This document shows, in pieces, positions 9,958 through 19,406 of a DNA stretch of 64,000 bases. The notes under the pieces were generated by a model that saw nothing but the letters and a program-made list of their open reading frames with translations, did not search any database and was not told the origin of the DNA. Source of the DNA: Phycisphaeraceae bacterium (GTDB lineage: Bacteria; Planctomycetota; Phycisphaerae; Phycisphaerales; UBA1924); assembly GCA_015200025.1 (NCBI GenBank), contig CP054186.1:3336643-3400642 (forward strand), given 5' to 3'. A program made the translations under genes and the position numbers. Every line of letters starts with the position of its first letter. Positions within the stretch are counted from its first letter, which is position 1.

Positions 9958-11445
9958 CTACCGCAGCACGATCGTGAGCCTGACCGTGACGCCGCCCGGG
10001 TACTCGCGGCGGAACGACGCCATCGAGCGGGCCGCCACCTCCCAGCGGTACAGCGCGTCCTTGATCGGCTCGTCCCAGTCCGTGTGCCCCGTGCTCAGGA
10101 GGCGGCCGGTCCGTTCGTGCCGCGCGAAGGCCACCCGGGCGACCTTCCCGTCGGGGCGGAACGTCAACTCAACCACCGGGTTCCTCGGCGTGAGCGTCAG
10201 CCTCGTGACCTCGTTGACCTTCCACAGCACCGTCTTGAGCTCGACCCCCTTCAAAGCCGCCGGGCGGCCCGGTTGATACACCGCCGTGGGGGTCGGTGTG
10301 GCCGACGCCGCCGTCGCCTGCTTGTCGTCCATGATGCCCGGCTTGCCGCCCGCGCCGGCGTCCCGATCCTCATCACCCTCGCCCGAGCCCTCCGCACGAT
10401 CTCGCGCCGGCGGGGTGTCCGCCCGTGGTTCAGGCATCGGGGCGGGTGCAGGCACGGGAGCCTTCGGCGTCGTTGTTGGGGTACCCTCGGCACGGTCAGT
10501 CTCGGGCGACGCGTCGATCGACACGACCGACGCCATCGGCCAGAGCGATCGTGTCAGCGCCTCCCGCACCGCCTCCGCCACATCCGCCGCCTCGTCGCCG
10601 TCCTCCGCCTTCCCCTCGTCGGAATCGTCCCGCGTATCGGTGCGGGCTGGCGTCACCGGCGTGCCCTCGTCCGGCGTGACGGGTTGGGGCTCCGCGGCGT
10701 CCCACGCGGTGGGATCCACCGGGAGCAACGACTCCGGCAGGATCTCCGGCGACGCCACCGGCGGCGCGAGCTCTCGCCCACCGGGTGTCGCCGCCGGCTC
10801 GGGTGGCTCGGCGGGCAGCATGGGGGGCGATGTCGGTGCCGCGGCCGGCGCGACGGGCGGCGGCGTCGGCGTGGCCGGCGTAGGTTCGGCCGGCGCCCGC
10901 GCGGGCTCCCGGTCGGTCGTGGACGCGTCCGTCGCCGGTGCCGGCCCACCGGCCCGCGTGGCCGTCGGACCGCCCGGTGTCGCGTCCGTCACGTCCGCCT
11001 GATCGATCGTCGCCCTCGGGGCGGAATGCGGCGTGGGATCCTCGAACCCGATCCATCCCTTCGCGGTCTCGATCCCACGCTCGATCCCGAGCCCGATCGT
11101 CGGCGTGGGCTCGGGCTCCGGCGGCGGCTCGGACGCTGGAGGAGGAGGTGGTGGTGGGGGGGGGGGCGGATCCGGCGTATCCGCCGACGCGGGTTCGGGG
11201 AGAGCGGGAGAGGGTTCGACCCCGGCGTTGATGGAATCGCTCGTGGGGGTCGGCGCGGAGAGATCGAGCCACGCCCCTTCTTCGCCTCGAACGCGGCCCG
11301 ACGCCGTCGCCCCGGGGCCCTCGGCCCACGCCAGCCTCAACCAGGCCGCACCGCCCGCGTGCACCACCAGGCTCACCGCCAGGCCAACACCGATCGACGG
11401 GATCACCCGTTGCGGAGCCTGCAAAATGTCCCGAGTTTCACCCAC
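9958..11445 (-). CDS. TonB-like proline-rich energy-transducing protein
   Basis: About 495 residues from a GTG at 11445. The frame stays open further upstream but there overlaps the glycosyltransferase gene, so the start is uncertain. One membrane anchor is near residues 15-38 ([18 protein letters not shown]). A long Pro/Glu/Thr/Ala-rich periplasmic linker follows, with a poly-Pro run near residue 95 encoded by a G-tract repeat on the + strand. A folded C-terminal domain of ~90 residues contains [17 protein letters not shown] and ends [10 protein letters not shown], matching the TonB C-terminal pattern of strands after a Pro-rich spacer. It probably couples an inner-membrane motor to an outer-membrane receptor, but ExbB/ExbD are not in view. 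Confidence 0.6.
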   Translation of the reverse strand: MGETRDILQAPQRVIPSIGVGLAVSLVVHAGGAAWLRLAWAEGPGATASGRVRGEEGAWLDLSAPTPTSDSINAGVEPSPALPEPASADTPDPPPPPPPPPPPASEPPPEPEPTPTIGLGIERGIETAKGWIGFEDPTPHSAPRATIDQADVTDATPGGPTATRAGGPAPATDASTTDREPARAPAEPTPATPTPPPVAPAAAPTSPPMLPAEPPEPAATPGGRELAPPVASPEILPESLLPVDPTAWDAAEPQPVTPDEGTPVTPARTDTRDDSDEGKAEDGDEAADVAEAVREALTRSLWPMASVVSIDASPETDRAEGTPTTTPKAPVPAPAPMPEPRADTPPARDRAEGSGEGDEDRDAGAGGKPGIMDDKQATAASATPTPTAVYQPGRPAALKGVELKTVLWKVNEVTRLTLTPRNPVVELTFRPDGKVARVAFARHERTGRLLSTGHTDWDEPIKDALYRWEVAARSMASFRREYPGGVTVRLTIVLR

Positions 11446-11504
11446 GGTTGACTCGGTCCATCGTACGTTCGGCCCGTGCCGCTCGATCGTCCGATGGCGA
11501 ATGC

Positions 11505-12716
11505 CTACCGAACATCGCGGGCGTAGGTCATCCCGGCCCATTCCGTCGGGCGGCCCGCGCGGAGGTCTCGGGCCGCTTCGCGCATGATCCCGCCGACCAG
11601 CCAGGAGCCCACGGGCATGAGCCACGCCGTCCACCACGGGCCGTGCCCCAGGCGGACGACCCAGAGCATCGCCAAGGTCCACGCGATCAACCCCGCCGCG
11701 CCCGCCAAGATCACCGCGGGCCGCAAGTCTCCACCGGCCCCCAGAGCGCCCAGGACAACGGCCGCCAGCGCGATCATCGGGAGCAGCGAGTCCACCGCGC
11801 GCGTCCGCCGGGCCAGGCCCAGGAGCCGACCCGCCCGACGGTTCGCCGCCTCGGTGTAGATCCGTTTCCACCCGCGCCGGAACTCCGCCCACGAGTGGTA
11901 CATCCGGCAGACGAGCATCCCGTCGGCCAGGTACACCCCGCTCGTCATCCCGAAATACTCCGCCACCCGAGCGAAGCGGATGTCCTCGAGCAGCTCCCCG
12001 CGCACCTCCCAGTGCTGCCCGCACCGCACGTACGCGTCCCGCGTGAACATCATGAACTGCCCGTTGGCGAACGCTCGCCGACCCTCGCGCAGGTTCGCCC
12101 GCAGCAGCGGGTACTGGCGCATCAGTTCCAGCCCCGCCGCGGGCTGGGCCGCCCGCTCGAACCACCGCCCGTGCGTCAGCGTGCTCACCAGGCTCATGAA
12201 GTCCAGGCCTCGAGACGAGGCCAAGGCGACCGACGCGCTCACCAGGCGCGGATCAAAGAGCGTGTCCGCGTCGGCGAAGAGGATGTAGTCGCTGTTGAGC
12301 GCGTCCCCGTCGTGGACCCCGCGGTACGCCGCGTGAACCTTCCCCGACCACCCCGCCGGGCACTCGTCGATCCGGACGACCGCGAACCGCGGGTCGCCGC
12401 CGATGGCCCCCCGGGCGACCTCCTCCGTCCCGTCCGTGCAGCGGTCCAGCGCCAGGACGACGCGGAGGTTCGGGTGGTCCTGGGCCCGCAGCGTGGCGAT
12501 CAGCCCCGCGATGACCGCCCGCTCGTTGTGCGCCGGGACGATCACGCAGACCGACGCCCCGGGCGGGCTCGCGCGGGCCAGGGCGACCCCGTCACGCGGC
12601 GTCGGGAGCGTGCGCACCGTGCGGGCGATCCGCGCCAGGCCGAACGACCAGTAGGCCGCCAGCGCCGCGCCTCCGCACGCCGCCGCGCAACCCGCCAGAT
12701 CGAGGAGTGTCGCCAT
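11505..12716 (-). CDS. HpnB-like family 2 glycosyltransferase
   Basis: A 403-residue membrane glycosyltransferase. An N-terminal membrane segment precedes the GT2 domain: VCVIVPAHNERAVI, LALDRCTDGT, FADADTLF (DxD metal site), the GQFMMF acceptor region and LLEDIRFAR (ED base and R-x-x-R-like motif). Three hydrophobic segments follow near residues 310-385. This order fits the hopanoid-associated glycosyltransferase HpnB group. The start at 12716 is supported by GGGAG seven bases upstream. The gene is divergent from the NAD(P)HX epimerase gene with only 48 bp between starts. No other hopanoid genes are in the window, so the lipid acceptor is a guess. Confidence 0.82.
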   Translation of the reverse strand: MATLLDLAGCAAACGGAALAAYWSFGLARIARTVRTLPTPRDGVALARASPPGASVCVIVPAHNERAVIAGLIATLRAQDHPNLRVVLALDRCTDGTEEVARGAIGGDPRFAVVRIDECPAGWSGKVHAAYRGVHDGDALNSDYILFADADTLFDPRLVSASVALASSRGLDFMSLVSTLTHGRWFERAAQPAAGLELMRQYPLLRANLREGRRAFANGQFMMFTRDAYVRCGQHWEVRGELLEDIRFARVAEYFGMTSGVYLADGMLVCRMYHSWAEFRRGWKRIYTEAANRRAGRLLGLARRTRAVDSLLPMIALAAVVLGALGAGGDLRPAVILAGAAGLIAWTLAMLWVVRLGHGPWWTAWLMPVGSWLVGGIMREAARDLRAGRPTEWAGMTYARDVR

Positions 12717-12764
12717 CGTCTCCCGCCGCTCGCGTCCCGGCGTCGGGCGTGCAACCATAGACGC

Positions 12765-13511
12765 ATGCCCGCCCGGCGTGCCGACCCCGTACGCGTCCTG
12801 ACTTCGGCGAAAGCCCGGCTCATCGACCGCCTCGCCGTGCGTCGGTACGCCATCCCCTCGATCGTCCTCATGGAGAACGCCGCGAGGGCCCTCGCGTCCG
12901 AGGCCCTCGCCATGCTCGCGGGCGTCCCAAAGCCCAGGGTGGACCTCTACTGCGGCCCCGGGAACAACGGCGGGGACGGATTCGCCGCCGCACGCCACCT
13001 CCACAACGCCGGCGTCCGTGCCCGGGCGATCCTCCTCGCCCCCGCGCGGGCGGTCGCCGGCGACGCCGCCGTCAACCTGCGGATCCTGCGCCGCATGAAG
13101 TCGGTCGAGGTGCGCGCGTTCCCGCGTGCGCCGGGGCGCACCCCGGACCTGATCATCGACGCGATCTTCGGGACCGGGTTGACCAGGCCGCTCGGGGGGA
13201 GATACCTGCTCGCGGCCGAGCGCATCGCGCAGCACCGGTCCGGCGGCGCCGTGGTCCTCGCGGCGGACGTCCCCTCGGGGCTCCACGCCGATCTGGGCGA
13301 GGTCCTGGGGCCGTGCGTGCACGCCGACGCCACGGTGACCTTCGCGGGCACCAAGCCGGGGCTCCTGATCTCACCGGGGCCGGCGGGAAGGGTCGTGGTG
13401 GGCGATATCGGGGTTCCACGGGCATTGGTCGAGGATCTGACAACCCTGTTCCGTCGGTCCGCGAACCCCGGGCGGCGTGCCCGGGGGGCGGGGCAGGGCG
13501 GGGTGGGCTGA
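12765..13511 (+). CDS. nnrE: NAD(P)H-hydrate epimerase (YjeF N-terminal domain)
   Basis: A 248-residue stand-alone YjeF_N protein, which interconverts the R and S forms of damaged, hydrated NAD(P)H. It shows the nucleotide-binding CGPGNNGGDGFAAARHL motif near residue 65, then DLIIDAIFGTGLTR and AADVPSGLHADLGEVLG, all typical. The dehydratase half (YjeF_C) is absent, whereas many bacteria carry a fused protein, so the dehydratase should be encoded elsewhere. The last ~20 residues are Gly/Arg-rich. The start at 12765 gives the normal N-terminus. Confidence 0.93.
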   Translation: MPARRADPVRVLTSAKARLIDRLAVRRYAIPSIVLMENAARALASEALAMLAGVPKPRVDLYCGPGNNGGDGFAAARHLHNAGVRARAILLAPARAVAGDAAVNLRILRRMKSVEVRAFPRAPGRTPDLIIDAIFGTGLTRPLGGRYLLAAERIAQHRSGGAVVLAADVPSGLHADLGEVLGPCVHADATVTFAGTKPGLLISPGPAGRVVVGDIGVPRALVEDLTTLFRRSANPGRRARGAGQGGVG

Positions 13512-13629
13512 CGTGAGGCGTCCGTCCGCCCGATGATGAATCGGGAACCGTGGCGAGATCCTCGGCGCATGGGCATTGGGGGAGCGTCTGGGATATCGGA
13601 CGCCATAGACGCACGTAGCCGGATCGGCG

Positions 13630-13677
13630 GTGAGGGGAGTGGGGGTTGGTGGTGGGGGTTGGTGGTGGGGGGGCGAG
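13630..13677 (+). repeat. G-tract simple repeat
   Basis: Imperfect GTGGGGGTTGGTG units precede the DUF444 gene start by about 10 bases. The tract may form a G-quadruplex. It lies in the 173-bp gap between nnrE and the next gene, where no promoter was convincing. Confidence 0.7.
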
Positions 13678-13684
13678 GTTGCGA

Positions 13685-14788
13685 ATGGTCAGCAAGATCG
13701 AACAAGACCATCAGCGGTTCAAGCAGATTATCCACGGGAAGATCCGCAAGGACCTGCGCAAGTTTCTCTCGCGGGGCGAGTTGATCGGGCGAGAGGGCAA
13801 GAAGTTTGTCTCGATCCCCGTCCACGACATCGACATCCCCACCTTCCGCTACGGGGACAACCAGGGCGGGGTCGGGATGGGCGAGGGCGGCGAGGGGCAG
13901 TCCGGGAGCGGCCCCGGCCAGGGTGGCGAACAGGAGGGGCGGCACCTGCTCGAGGTCGACGTCACCCTGGACGAACTGGCCGACATCCTCGCCGCCGAGC
14001 TGAGCCTCCCCAGGATCAAGCCCCGCGGGCAGCACCGCATCACGACCGTCCGCGACAAGTACAGCGGGATCCGCCCCGTGGGCCCCGCGGCGTTGCGACA
14101 TTTCAAACGCACTTACCGCGAGGCCCTCAAACGCCACATCGCGGCGGGGACCTACGACCCCGACAACCCCGTGGTGATCCCGATCAAGAACGACCTGCGG
14201 TTCCGCTCGTGGAACGAGGTCAAAAAGCCGCAATCCAACGCCTGCATCGTCTACATGATGGACGTGTCGGGCTCGATGGGCGAGGAGCAGAAGGAACTGG
14301 TCCGCCTCGAGGCGTTCTGGATCGACACCTGGCTCCGCAGGAACTACGAGGGCGTCGAGAGCCGCTACATCGTCCACGACGTCAAGGCCGCCGAGGTCGA
14401 CCGCGCGACGTTCTTCTCCGTCAAGGAGGACGGCGGGACCAGGATCTCCTCGGCCCTGGTCTGCTGCAAGGAACTCCTCGACCAGCACTACGACCCCGGC
14501 GACTGGAACACCTATCTCTTCCACTTCTCCGACGGGGACAACTCTTCCGACGCCGACAACCGCCTCTGCGTCAAGCTCATCGACGAGGAACTCCTGCCCC
14601 GCTCGAACATGTTCGGCTACTGCCAGGTCACCAGCGCCTACGGCTCGGGCTCGTTCCACGGCGTGCTCGCCGAGGCGTTCAAGGACGGTCGGGCCGATGA
14701 GCTCGGCCCCAAGGTCGTCCTCTCGAAGGTCAACGGGAAAAACGACATCCTCGAGTCGCTCCAGACCTTCTTCCGCCAGGGCCGCTGA
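13685..14788 (+). CDS. DUF444 (YeaH/YhbH) family protein with von Willebrand A-like domain
   Basis: A 367-residue member of the YeaH/YhbH family. The N-terminus MVSKIEQDHQRFKQIIHGKIRKDL is typical and fixes the start at 13685. A Gly-rich linker (residues ~55-85) separates it from the vWA-like half, which has VYMMDVSGSMGEEQKEL (MIDAS DxSxS) and later HFSDGDNSSDAD. In many bacteria this gene sits with prkA (serine kinase) and spoVR/ycgB and acts in stress or sporulation-related signalling. Neither partner is adjacent here, so it appears as an orphan. A G-rich repeat lies just upstream. Confidence 0.92.
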   Translation: MVSKIEQDHQRFKQIIHGKIRKDLRKFLSRGELIGREGKKFVSIPVHDIDIPTFRYGDNQGGVGMGEGGEGQSGSGPGQGGEQEGRHLLEVDVTLDELADILAAELSLPRIKPRGQHRITTVRDKYSGIRPVGPAALRHFKRTYREALKRHIAAGTYDPDNPVVIPIKNDLRFRSWNEVKKPQSNACIVYMMDVSGSMGEEQKELVRLEAFWIDTWLRRNYEGVESRYIVHDVKAAEVDRATFFSVKEDGGTRISSALVCCKELLDQHYDPGDWNTYLFHFSDGDNSSDADNRLCVKLIDEELLPRSNMFGYCQVTSAYGSGSFHGVLAEAFKDGRADELGPKVVLSKVNGKNDILESLQTFFRQGR

Positions 14789-14851
14789 CCCTCCCGCCCG
14801 TCGGGTTGAATCCCTCGGCGCGTCCACGCCGTACCATCTCCCGGAGGCACG

Positions 14852-15412
14852 GTGATCATCTTCTCGATCTACACCCTGATCACGTGGTGGGCCGCGTTCC
14901 GCGGGCGCCGGCGGTGGTCGGGCCTCGCCGCCGTCGTGGCCGGGACCTCGGGCATGGGCCTGGTCTACGTCGTCCTGCGGGCCCTGGGGGAACACGGGTT
15001 CCTCGCGATCCCGATGGCCGAGATGCTGCTCCTGCCCTACGCGGGGTTGCTCCTGGTGGTCGGGCTGTACATCGTCGCCCTCCCGCGCCGCGCCGAGACC
15101 CCCACGTGCGGGCGGTGTTTCTACGACCTCACCGACCACGACCCGGGCGACGCCTGCCCCGAGTGCGGCTCCTCGGGCTCAAGGATCCCGGCCGGCGAGC
15201 CCATCTACCCCTGGCGGCCGCGGGGCCTGCGCGCCCCGTGCATCCCCGCGCACGCCCACGCGCCGGCCACATACTTCAACTCGGGTCTGCCCGCGCCCCA
15301 AGTCGCCCTCCCGGCGCTGACGCCCGACGCTTCACCAATGCCCGTGCCCGAACCGGGGCCGTCGGCGGTCCGGCCTGACCTCGCCCACGCCACGATCCCC
15401 GCCCCGCTGTAG
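14852..15412 (+). CDS. Membrane protein with zinc-ribbon and Pro-rich tail, unknown function
   Basis: A 186-residue protein with a GTG start preceded by a strong GGAGG. Three hydrophobic stretches occupy residues ~1-16, 25-48 and 50-78. A cytoplasmic C-terminal zinc-ribbon-like motif follows: CGRCFYDL then CPECGS (two CxxC pairs, residues ~88-110). The remaining ~75 residues are Pro/Ala-rich. Small membrane proteins with this double CxxC motif are frequent in planctomycetes, but I know of no assigned function. It stands alone between the DUF444 gene and the convergent ABC transporter operon. Confidence 0.7.
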   Translation: MIIFSIYTLITWWAAFRGRRRWSGLAAVVAGTSGMGLVYVVLRALGEHGFLAIPMAEMLLLPYAGLLLVVGLYIVALPRRAETPTCGRCFYDLTDHDPGDACPECGSSGSRIPAGEPIYPWRPRGLRAPCIPAHAHAPATYFNSGLPAPQVALPALTPDASPMPVPEPGPSAVRPDLAHATIPAPL

Positions 15413-15430
15413 CCGGCCTGTCTCACCGGT

Positions 15431-17593
15431 TCACCCCGTCGCCACACGGTAGAGCACCCCGAGCAGCAGCACGCACGCCGGGAGCCCCGCGATCAGGATG
15501 ACCTGAAGGATCAAGAGCCGTCCCGGTTCGAGCGGCTTCACGCGGGCCACCGCCCGGGCCTCGGCCCCCTGACCCACCAAGTCGTCCTGCCCGGCGAGCC
15601 AATAGACCGCCGATTCGAGCAACTGCACGTTCGCGCCCGCCGCGGCGAAGTCCTCGAGCGAGGCCTGACCCTGCCGGCGCATCTCCTCGACCGACTCGGC
15701 GAAGACGAGCCACTCGTTGCTCCCGACGACGACCAGGCGCTGCGCTCGCCCGTGCCCCGGGCGCTCGCCCGCGGCCACGACGCACCAGGGACCCCCGCGT
15801 TCGTCCTCGTTCTCGTTGAACGCGGGGGGATCTTTGACGAAGTCGCGCTCGGCCCGCGGGATTTGCCGGAAGGGCCGCCACCGTGATTCGAGCCACCACC
15901 CCGCGCCCCGGCCCGCCGTCGCCACCTCCCACCCCGGCGCGATCGTCGCCCCGCCCTCCGCCGGCGCCGAGCCTTCGATCGGGACCGCCCACGGGATCCT
16001 GATCGGGAGGCCGCGGATCGAATCGGCGATCGCCGACGCGGGCCCGATCGCGCCCGCCGAAACGTCCGCCGTCACGTCCACGCGGGCCATGCGCCGGGGT
16101 CCGTCGTAGTCCTCCCGCATCACGACACGGTCCGAGGCCGCCCGAAGCCCGAAGAGGCCCAGGACCGCGTCGGCGGGGTCGGGCTCTTTCGAGATCGGGA
16201 CGATCGACGCCCCGACGCTGACGAGGAGGCTCGCGCCCTCGCGGGCGAGGGCCCCCATCGCCGCGCCCATCATCCGCGCCCGCTCGATCCCGGGCCTGTC
16301 GTCGGGCGAGGTCGCGGGCAGGGCGTTGTCCGGGAATCGCGCGACCCACACAACGGGCCGGTCGCCCGAGGGGTTGAGGCCCGTCAGGTCGGGCCGGGTC
16401 GGGTCGCGCATCAGGTCCCACTCGACCACGTCGGCGCCCAGCGACGCGAACCTGCGTTTGGCGTTCTCGTACATCCGCAGACGCCGGCCGCCCAGCAGGG
16501 GTTCGCACCCCGCGAGGACGACGATGGGGGTCTTGGGGTTGGTGAGACGGGCCAGTTCGCGCGCGATCACGACCTCGGCCTGCCGCCTCGCGTCGGCGCG
16601 GCCCGCACCGACGCCCGCGCCCAGGACCGCCTCCACGGGCAACGCCCGCACCAGCCCGGGCTCGTCGCCCCGCGTGGGCCCGACGAACAGCACCGCCGCC
16701 GTCACTCGGAGCACCTCCGCCGCCGATTCGCTCCCCGTGGGCTTGATGCTCAGCGCCGTCTCCGACGCCGCGTCGATGAACTCGCGCCGGGCACGGATCG
16801 CCTCGGCGGCCGCGGCAAGTTCCGAGCCCCCCGCGCCGCCCGGGGCCGCGTCGATCACCCGCAACGAGTCTTCGAGCCTCACCAGCGCCGACGCGACCGG
16901 GCCCAGCACCGAGGCCATCACGCGTGCGGCGGCTCCCGGCGCGGGGATCACGACCCCGCCCTCGGCCCGTGCGAGTTCTCCCTCGGCGCGCCGGGCCGCC
17001 TCGCGAAGCTGCCGGGGCCACGAGGGCATCTCCAGCAGCATCCGCTCCGCCTCCGCCAGCGCCCGCGCCGGCGTCACGCCGCGATCGCCCGCCAGTGTGA
17101 GCGCCCTCGACACGCCCGGGATCAGCGATTCCTCGGCGTCCGCCGCCGCACGCTCGCACACCGCCATCACCCCGCGCACCACCCGCTCGCGGTCCCGCGT
17201 CACCGCCGCGTCACGCCCGGCCAACTCGCCCAGCAAACCCAACGCCCGCTCCTGCCCCCCGGGGCGGCCCACGTCGATCATCGACCACGACGCCGACCCG
17301 CCGCTCTCCGCCGCGAAACGCTCCAGCACGTCGCGCACGCTGGCCTTCGAGGCGGCGTCGATCCCCGACAGGTCGCCCACGACCGCGATCGTGGCCTCGC
17401 CCCCGCCCGAGAGGGCCGAGGCGATCGCACGCGAACGCGGGCTGAGCTGGTGTTCCCCGGTGGCGGTCAGGTCAAACCGCCGCGAGAACGACGACGCGAG
17501 AACATTGAGCAGGACCGCCGAGACGATCGACGCGAGCCCGACGACCCCCGCGACGAGCCCGAAACGAAGCCGCCCGGTCGAGCGAGTGCTCAC
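15431..17593 (-). CDS. GldG-like auxiliary subunit of a Gld-type ABC transporter
   Basis: About 720 residues. An N-terminal membrane helix (FGLVAGVVGLASIVSAVLL) is followed by NVLASSFSRRFDLTATGEHQLSPRS, the signature opening of GldG-type proteins. A large periplasmic alpha/beta region and a final C-terminal helix (LLILQVILIAGLPACVLLLG) give the usual two-anchor topology. GTG 17593 overlaps the TGA of the permease gene (GTGA) and has GGAGG upstream, showing translational coupling. With the permease and ATPase genes it forms a three-gene transporter. In Bacteroidetes the homologous set supports gliding; in planctomycetes its cargo is unknown, and a motility role should not be assumed. Confidence 0.82.
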   Translation of the reverse strand: MSTRSTGRLRFGLVAGVVGLASIVSAVLLNVLASSFSRRFDLTATGEHQLSPRSRAIASALSGGGEATIAVVGDLSGIDAASKASVRDVLERFAAESGGSASWSMIDVGRPGGQERALGLLGELAGRDAAVTRDRERVVRGVMAVCERAAADAEESLIPGVSRALTLAGDRGVTPARALAEAERMLLEMPSWPRQLREAARRAEGELARAEGGVVIPAPGAAARVMASVLGPVASALVRLEDSLRVIDAAPGGAGGSELAAAAEAIRARREFIDAASETALSIKPTGSESAAEVLRVTAAVLFVGPTRGDEPGLVRALPVEAVLGAGVGAGRADARRQAEVVIARELARLTNPKTPIVVLAGCEPLLGGRRLRMYENAKRRFASLGADVVEWDLMRDPTRPDLTGLNPSGDRPVVWVARFPDNALPATSPDDRPGIERARMMGAAMGALAREGASLLVSVGASIVPISKEPDPADAVLGLFGLRAASDRVVMREDYDGPRRMARVDVTADVSAGAIGPASAIADSIRGLPIRIPWAVPIEGSAPAEGGATIAPGWEVATAGRGAGWWLESRWRPFRQIPRAERDFVKDPPAFNENEDERGGPWCVVAAGERPGHGRAQRLVVVGSNEWLVFAESVEEMRRQGQASLEDFAAAGANVQLLESAVYWLAGQDDLVGQGAEARAVARVKPLEPGRLLILQVILIAGLPACVLLLGVLYRVATG

Positions 17594-18327
17594 CGCCACC
17601 TCCTCGACGCGAGCGCCAGCGCCGACAGCACCACGAACAGGGCCGAGCCCGACACGAAATAGACCACGTGCGAGGTATCGACGACCCCGCGCGAGAAATC
17701 GGCCGCCCGCGGGTTGACCGCCACGCCCGCGAGCACCTCCCGCGCCCACGACCACCCCTCGCCCGGCGGGATCAGCGCCCCCAGCAACCCCGGGCCCGCC
17801 AGAAGCCCCAGGATCGAGAAAAACGCCAGCACGTACGCCAGCGTCTGGTTGCCCGTGAGCGTCGAGATGAGCAGCCCCACCGAGAGGTAGAACCCGCCCA
17901 CCAGCATCAACGCGAGGTAGCCCGAGACGATCGGCCCGGGATCGGGCGCGGGGTCCGAAACCCAGACCAGGACCGCCGCGTGCGTCGCCGTCGGGAGGAT
18001 CAGCACCGCCAGAAAGATCAGCCCGCCCAGGTACTTGCCCACGACGATCCCAAGGTCGCTCGCCGGCGAGGTCATCAGGGGCTCGATCGTGCCCGATCGC
18101 AACTCCTCGCTGATGAGCCTCATCGACACCGCCGGGACCACCGGCATCAGCAGCCACCCCGCGAAGGCGAAGAACGCCCGCATCGAGGCCGGTTGGTCCG
18201 GCGTCAGCGAGGTCGTCACCATCAGCAGCCCCGCGAGGAACATGAACAACGCCACGCACACCCACCCCACGGGCAGACGGAAAAACGACGCGACCTCGCG
18301 ACGGGCGATCGTCAAGATCACGCTCAC
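17590..18327 (-). CDS. ABC transporter permease (GldF/ABC-2 type)
   Basis: A 245-residue ABC-2 permease with six hydrophobic segments. The opening VILTIARREVASFFRLPVGWV is typical of GldF-like permeases, and the cytoplasmic loop RLISEELRSGTIEPLMTSP is the conserved EExxGTIExLxxxP signature. GTG 18327 lies inside the end of the ATPase gene and shares a GTGA overlap with its stop, so its translation is probably coupled. It would export or remodel an envelope component together with the adjacent ATPase and GldG-like subunit. Confidence 0.9.
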   Translation of the reverse strand: MSVILTIARREVASFFRLPVGWVCVALFMFLAGLLMVTTSLTPDQPASMRAFFAFAGWLLMPVVPAVSMRLISEELRSGTIEPLMTSPASDLGIVVGKYLGGLIFLAVLILPTATHAAVLVWVSDPAPDPGPIVSGYLALMLVGGFYLSVGLLISTLTGNQTLAYVLAFFSILGLLAGPGLLGALIPPGEGWSWAREVLAGVAVNPRAADFSRGVVDTSHVVYFVSGSALFVVLSALALASRRWR

Positions 18328-19340
18328 GCCCCACCCCCCAACGCCCCACCCCCCAACGCCCCACCCCCCGACAAACCCCGCGCCGCCGGGCCGCCCTCCG
18401 GGGTTGATTCGAGCAGGTGCATGAACACCCCCTCGAGCGTCGGCCTCTCCCGCGACACCTCGCGGGCCAGCAGCCCGGACGTGCGCAGGCTCCGGGCGAT
18501 GGCCTCCCGAGCGTCCTCCCCCGACGGGCCCGACGCCCTTGCATACACCCACGCCCCGCGCGCCTCGGCCGACACGACCGTGAGCCCGGGCACCCGCACC
18601 AACGCCGCCCGCACCGCCCCGGCCGGGTCCTCGGACTCCGCTCGCACCTCGACCGTGTACGCCCCGGGGCCCCCGGTCCGCCCGATCAGGTCCGCCGGCG
18701 ACCCGTCCGCCCGGACCTCCCCCCGGATCATCACGACGACCCGCCCGCACACCCGCTCCACCTCGGCGAGGATGTGCGAGCTGATCAGCACCGTCTTGGT
18801 TTTCCCCAGCTCCACGATCAGCCCGCGCATCTCGACCACCTGCGTCGGGTCCAGCCCGTTGCTGGGCTCATCGAGGACGATCACCTCGGGGTCGTGCAGG
18901 ACCGCCGACGCCAGGCCCACCCGCTGGCGGTACCCCTTGCTCAGGTGCCCGATCCGCCGGTGAAGCACTTCACCCAGGCGGCACCGCTCCGCCGACGCCG
19001 ACACCGCCGAGCGGCGTTCACGACGGTCCAGCTCGTACAGCCGAGCGCGGTAATCGAGGTACCCGCGGACGGACATCTCGGCGTACAGCGGGGCGGATTC
19101 CGGGAGGTACCCCAGGCGCCGGCGGGCCTGCGCGGACTGCTCGACCGTGTCGAACCCGGCGACGCGCACGCGGCCCCGGTCGGGCGGGAGGAACCCGGTA
19201 ATCATGCGGATGGTGGTCGATTTCCCCGCCCCGTTGGGCCCCAGGAGCCCGACCACGCACCCCGGGGGCGCCTCAAAGGACACGCCCCGGACCGCCGCCA
19301 CCCGCCCGTACGACCTGGCCACATCCTGCACGCTCAGCAT
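18324..19340 (-). CDS. ABC transporter ATP-binding protein (GldA-like)
   Basis: A 338-residue ATPase. Walker A is GPNGAGKST, the signature motif reads LSKGYRQRVGLA, Walker B is VIVLDEPSNGLDP and the switch His is in SSHILAEVE. The C-terminal ~110 residues form an extra domain usual in this exporter class, ending in a Gly-rich tail encoded by 15-bp repeats. ATG 19340 is 66 bp from the divergent GAF-receiver gene. First gene of the coupled three-gene transporter operon. Confidence 0.95.
   Translation of the reverse strand: MLSVQDVARSYGRVAAVRGVSFEAPPGCVVGLLGPNGAGKSTTIRMITGFLPPDRGRVRVAGFDTVEQSAQARRRLGYLPESAPLYAEMSVRGYLDYRARLYELDRRERRSAVSASAERCRLGEVLHRRIGHLSKGYRQRVGLASAVLHDPEVIVLDEPSNGLDPTQVVEMRGLIVELGKTKTVLISSHILAEVERVCGRVVVMIRGEVRADGSPADLIGRTGGPGAYTVEVRAESEDPAGAVRAALVRVPGLTVVSAEARGAWVYARASGPSGEDAREAIARSLRTSGLLAREVSRERPTLEGVFMHLLESTPEGGPAARGLSGGGALGGGALGGGA
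18326..18370. repeat. Three tandem 15-bp repeats at the ATPase-permease junction
   Basis: The unit ACGCCCCACCCCCCA occurs three times in tandem; the last base of the third copy differs. It encodes the Gly/Ala/Leu tail (LGGGA repeats) of the ATPase and ends at the start codon of the permease gene. Because the unit is a multiple of three, copy-number change would not shift the frame. Confidence 0.9.
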
Positions 19341-19406
19341 CGCGGGTGGACGATAGCAAGCCCGGGCGCGCCGGGCGGGCCCCCCCGCTACACTCACGCC
19401 CGCACC

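Noticed and set aside
11505..12165. N-terminal extension of the TonB-like protein through the glycosyltransferase gene
   Set aside because: That part reads as Arg/Gly-rich nonsense and overlaps a gene with clear GT2 motifs; the membrane anchor lies downstream of 11445.
18326..18370. Possible CRISPR-like array
   Set aside because: The 15-bp units are direct tandem repeats with no spacers and lie in coding sequence.
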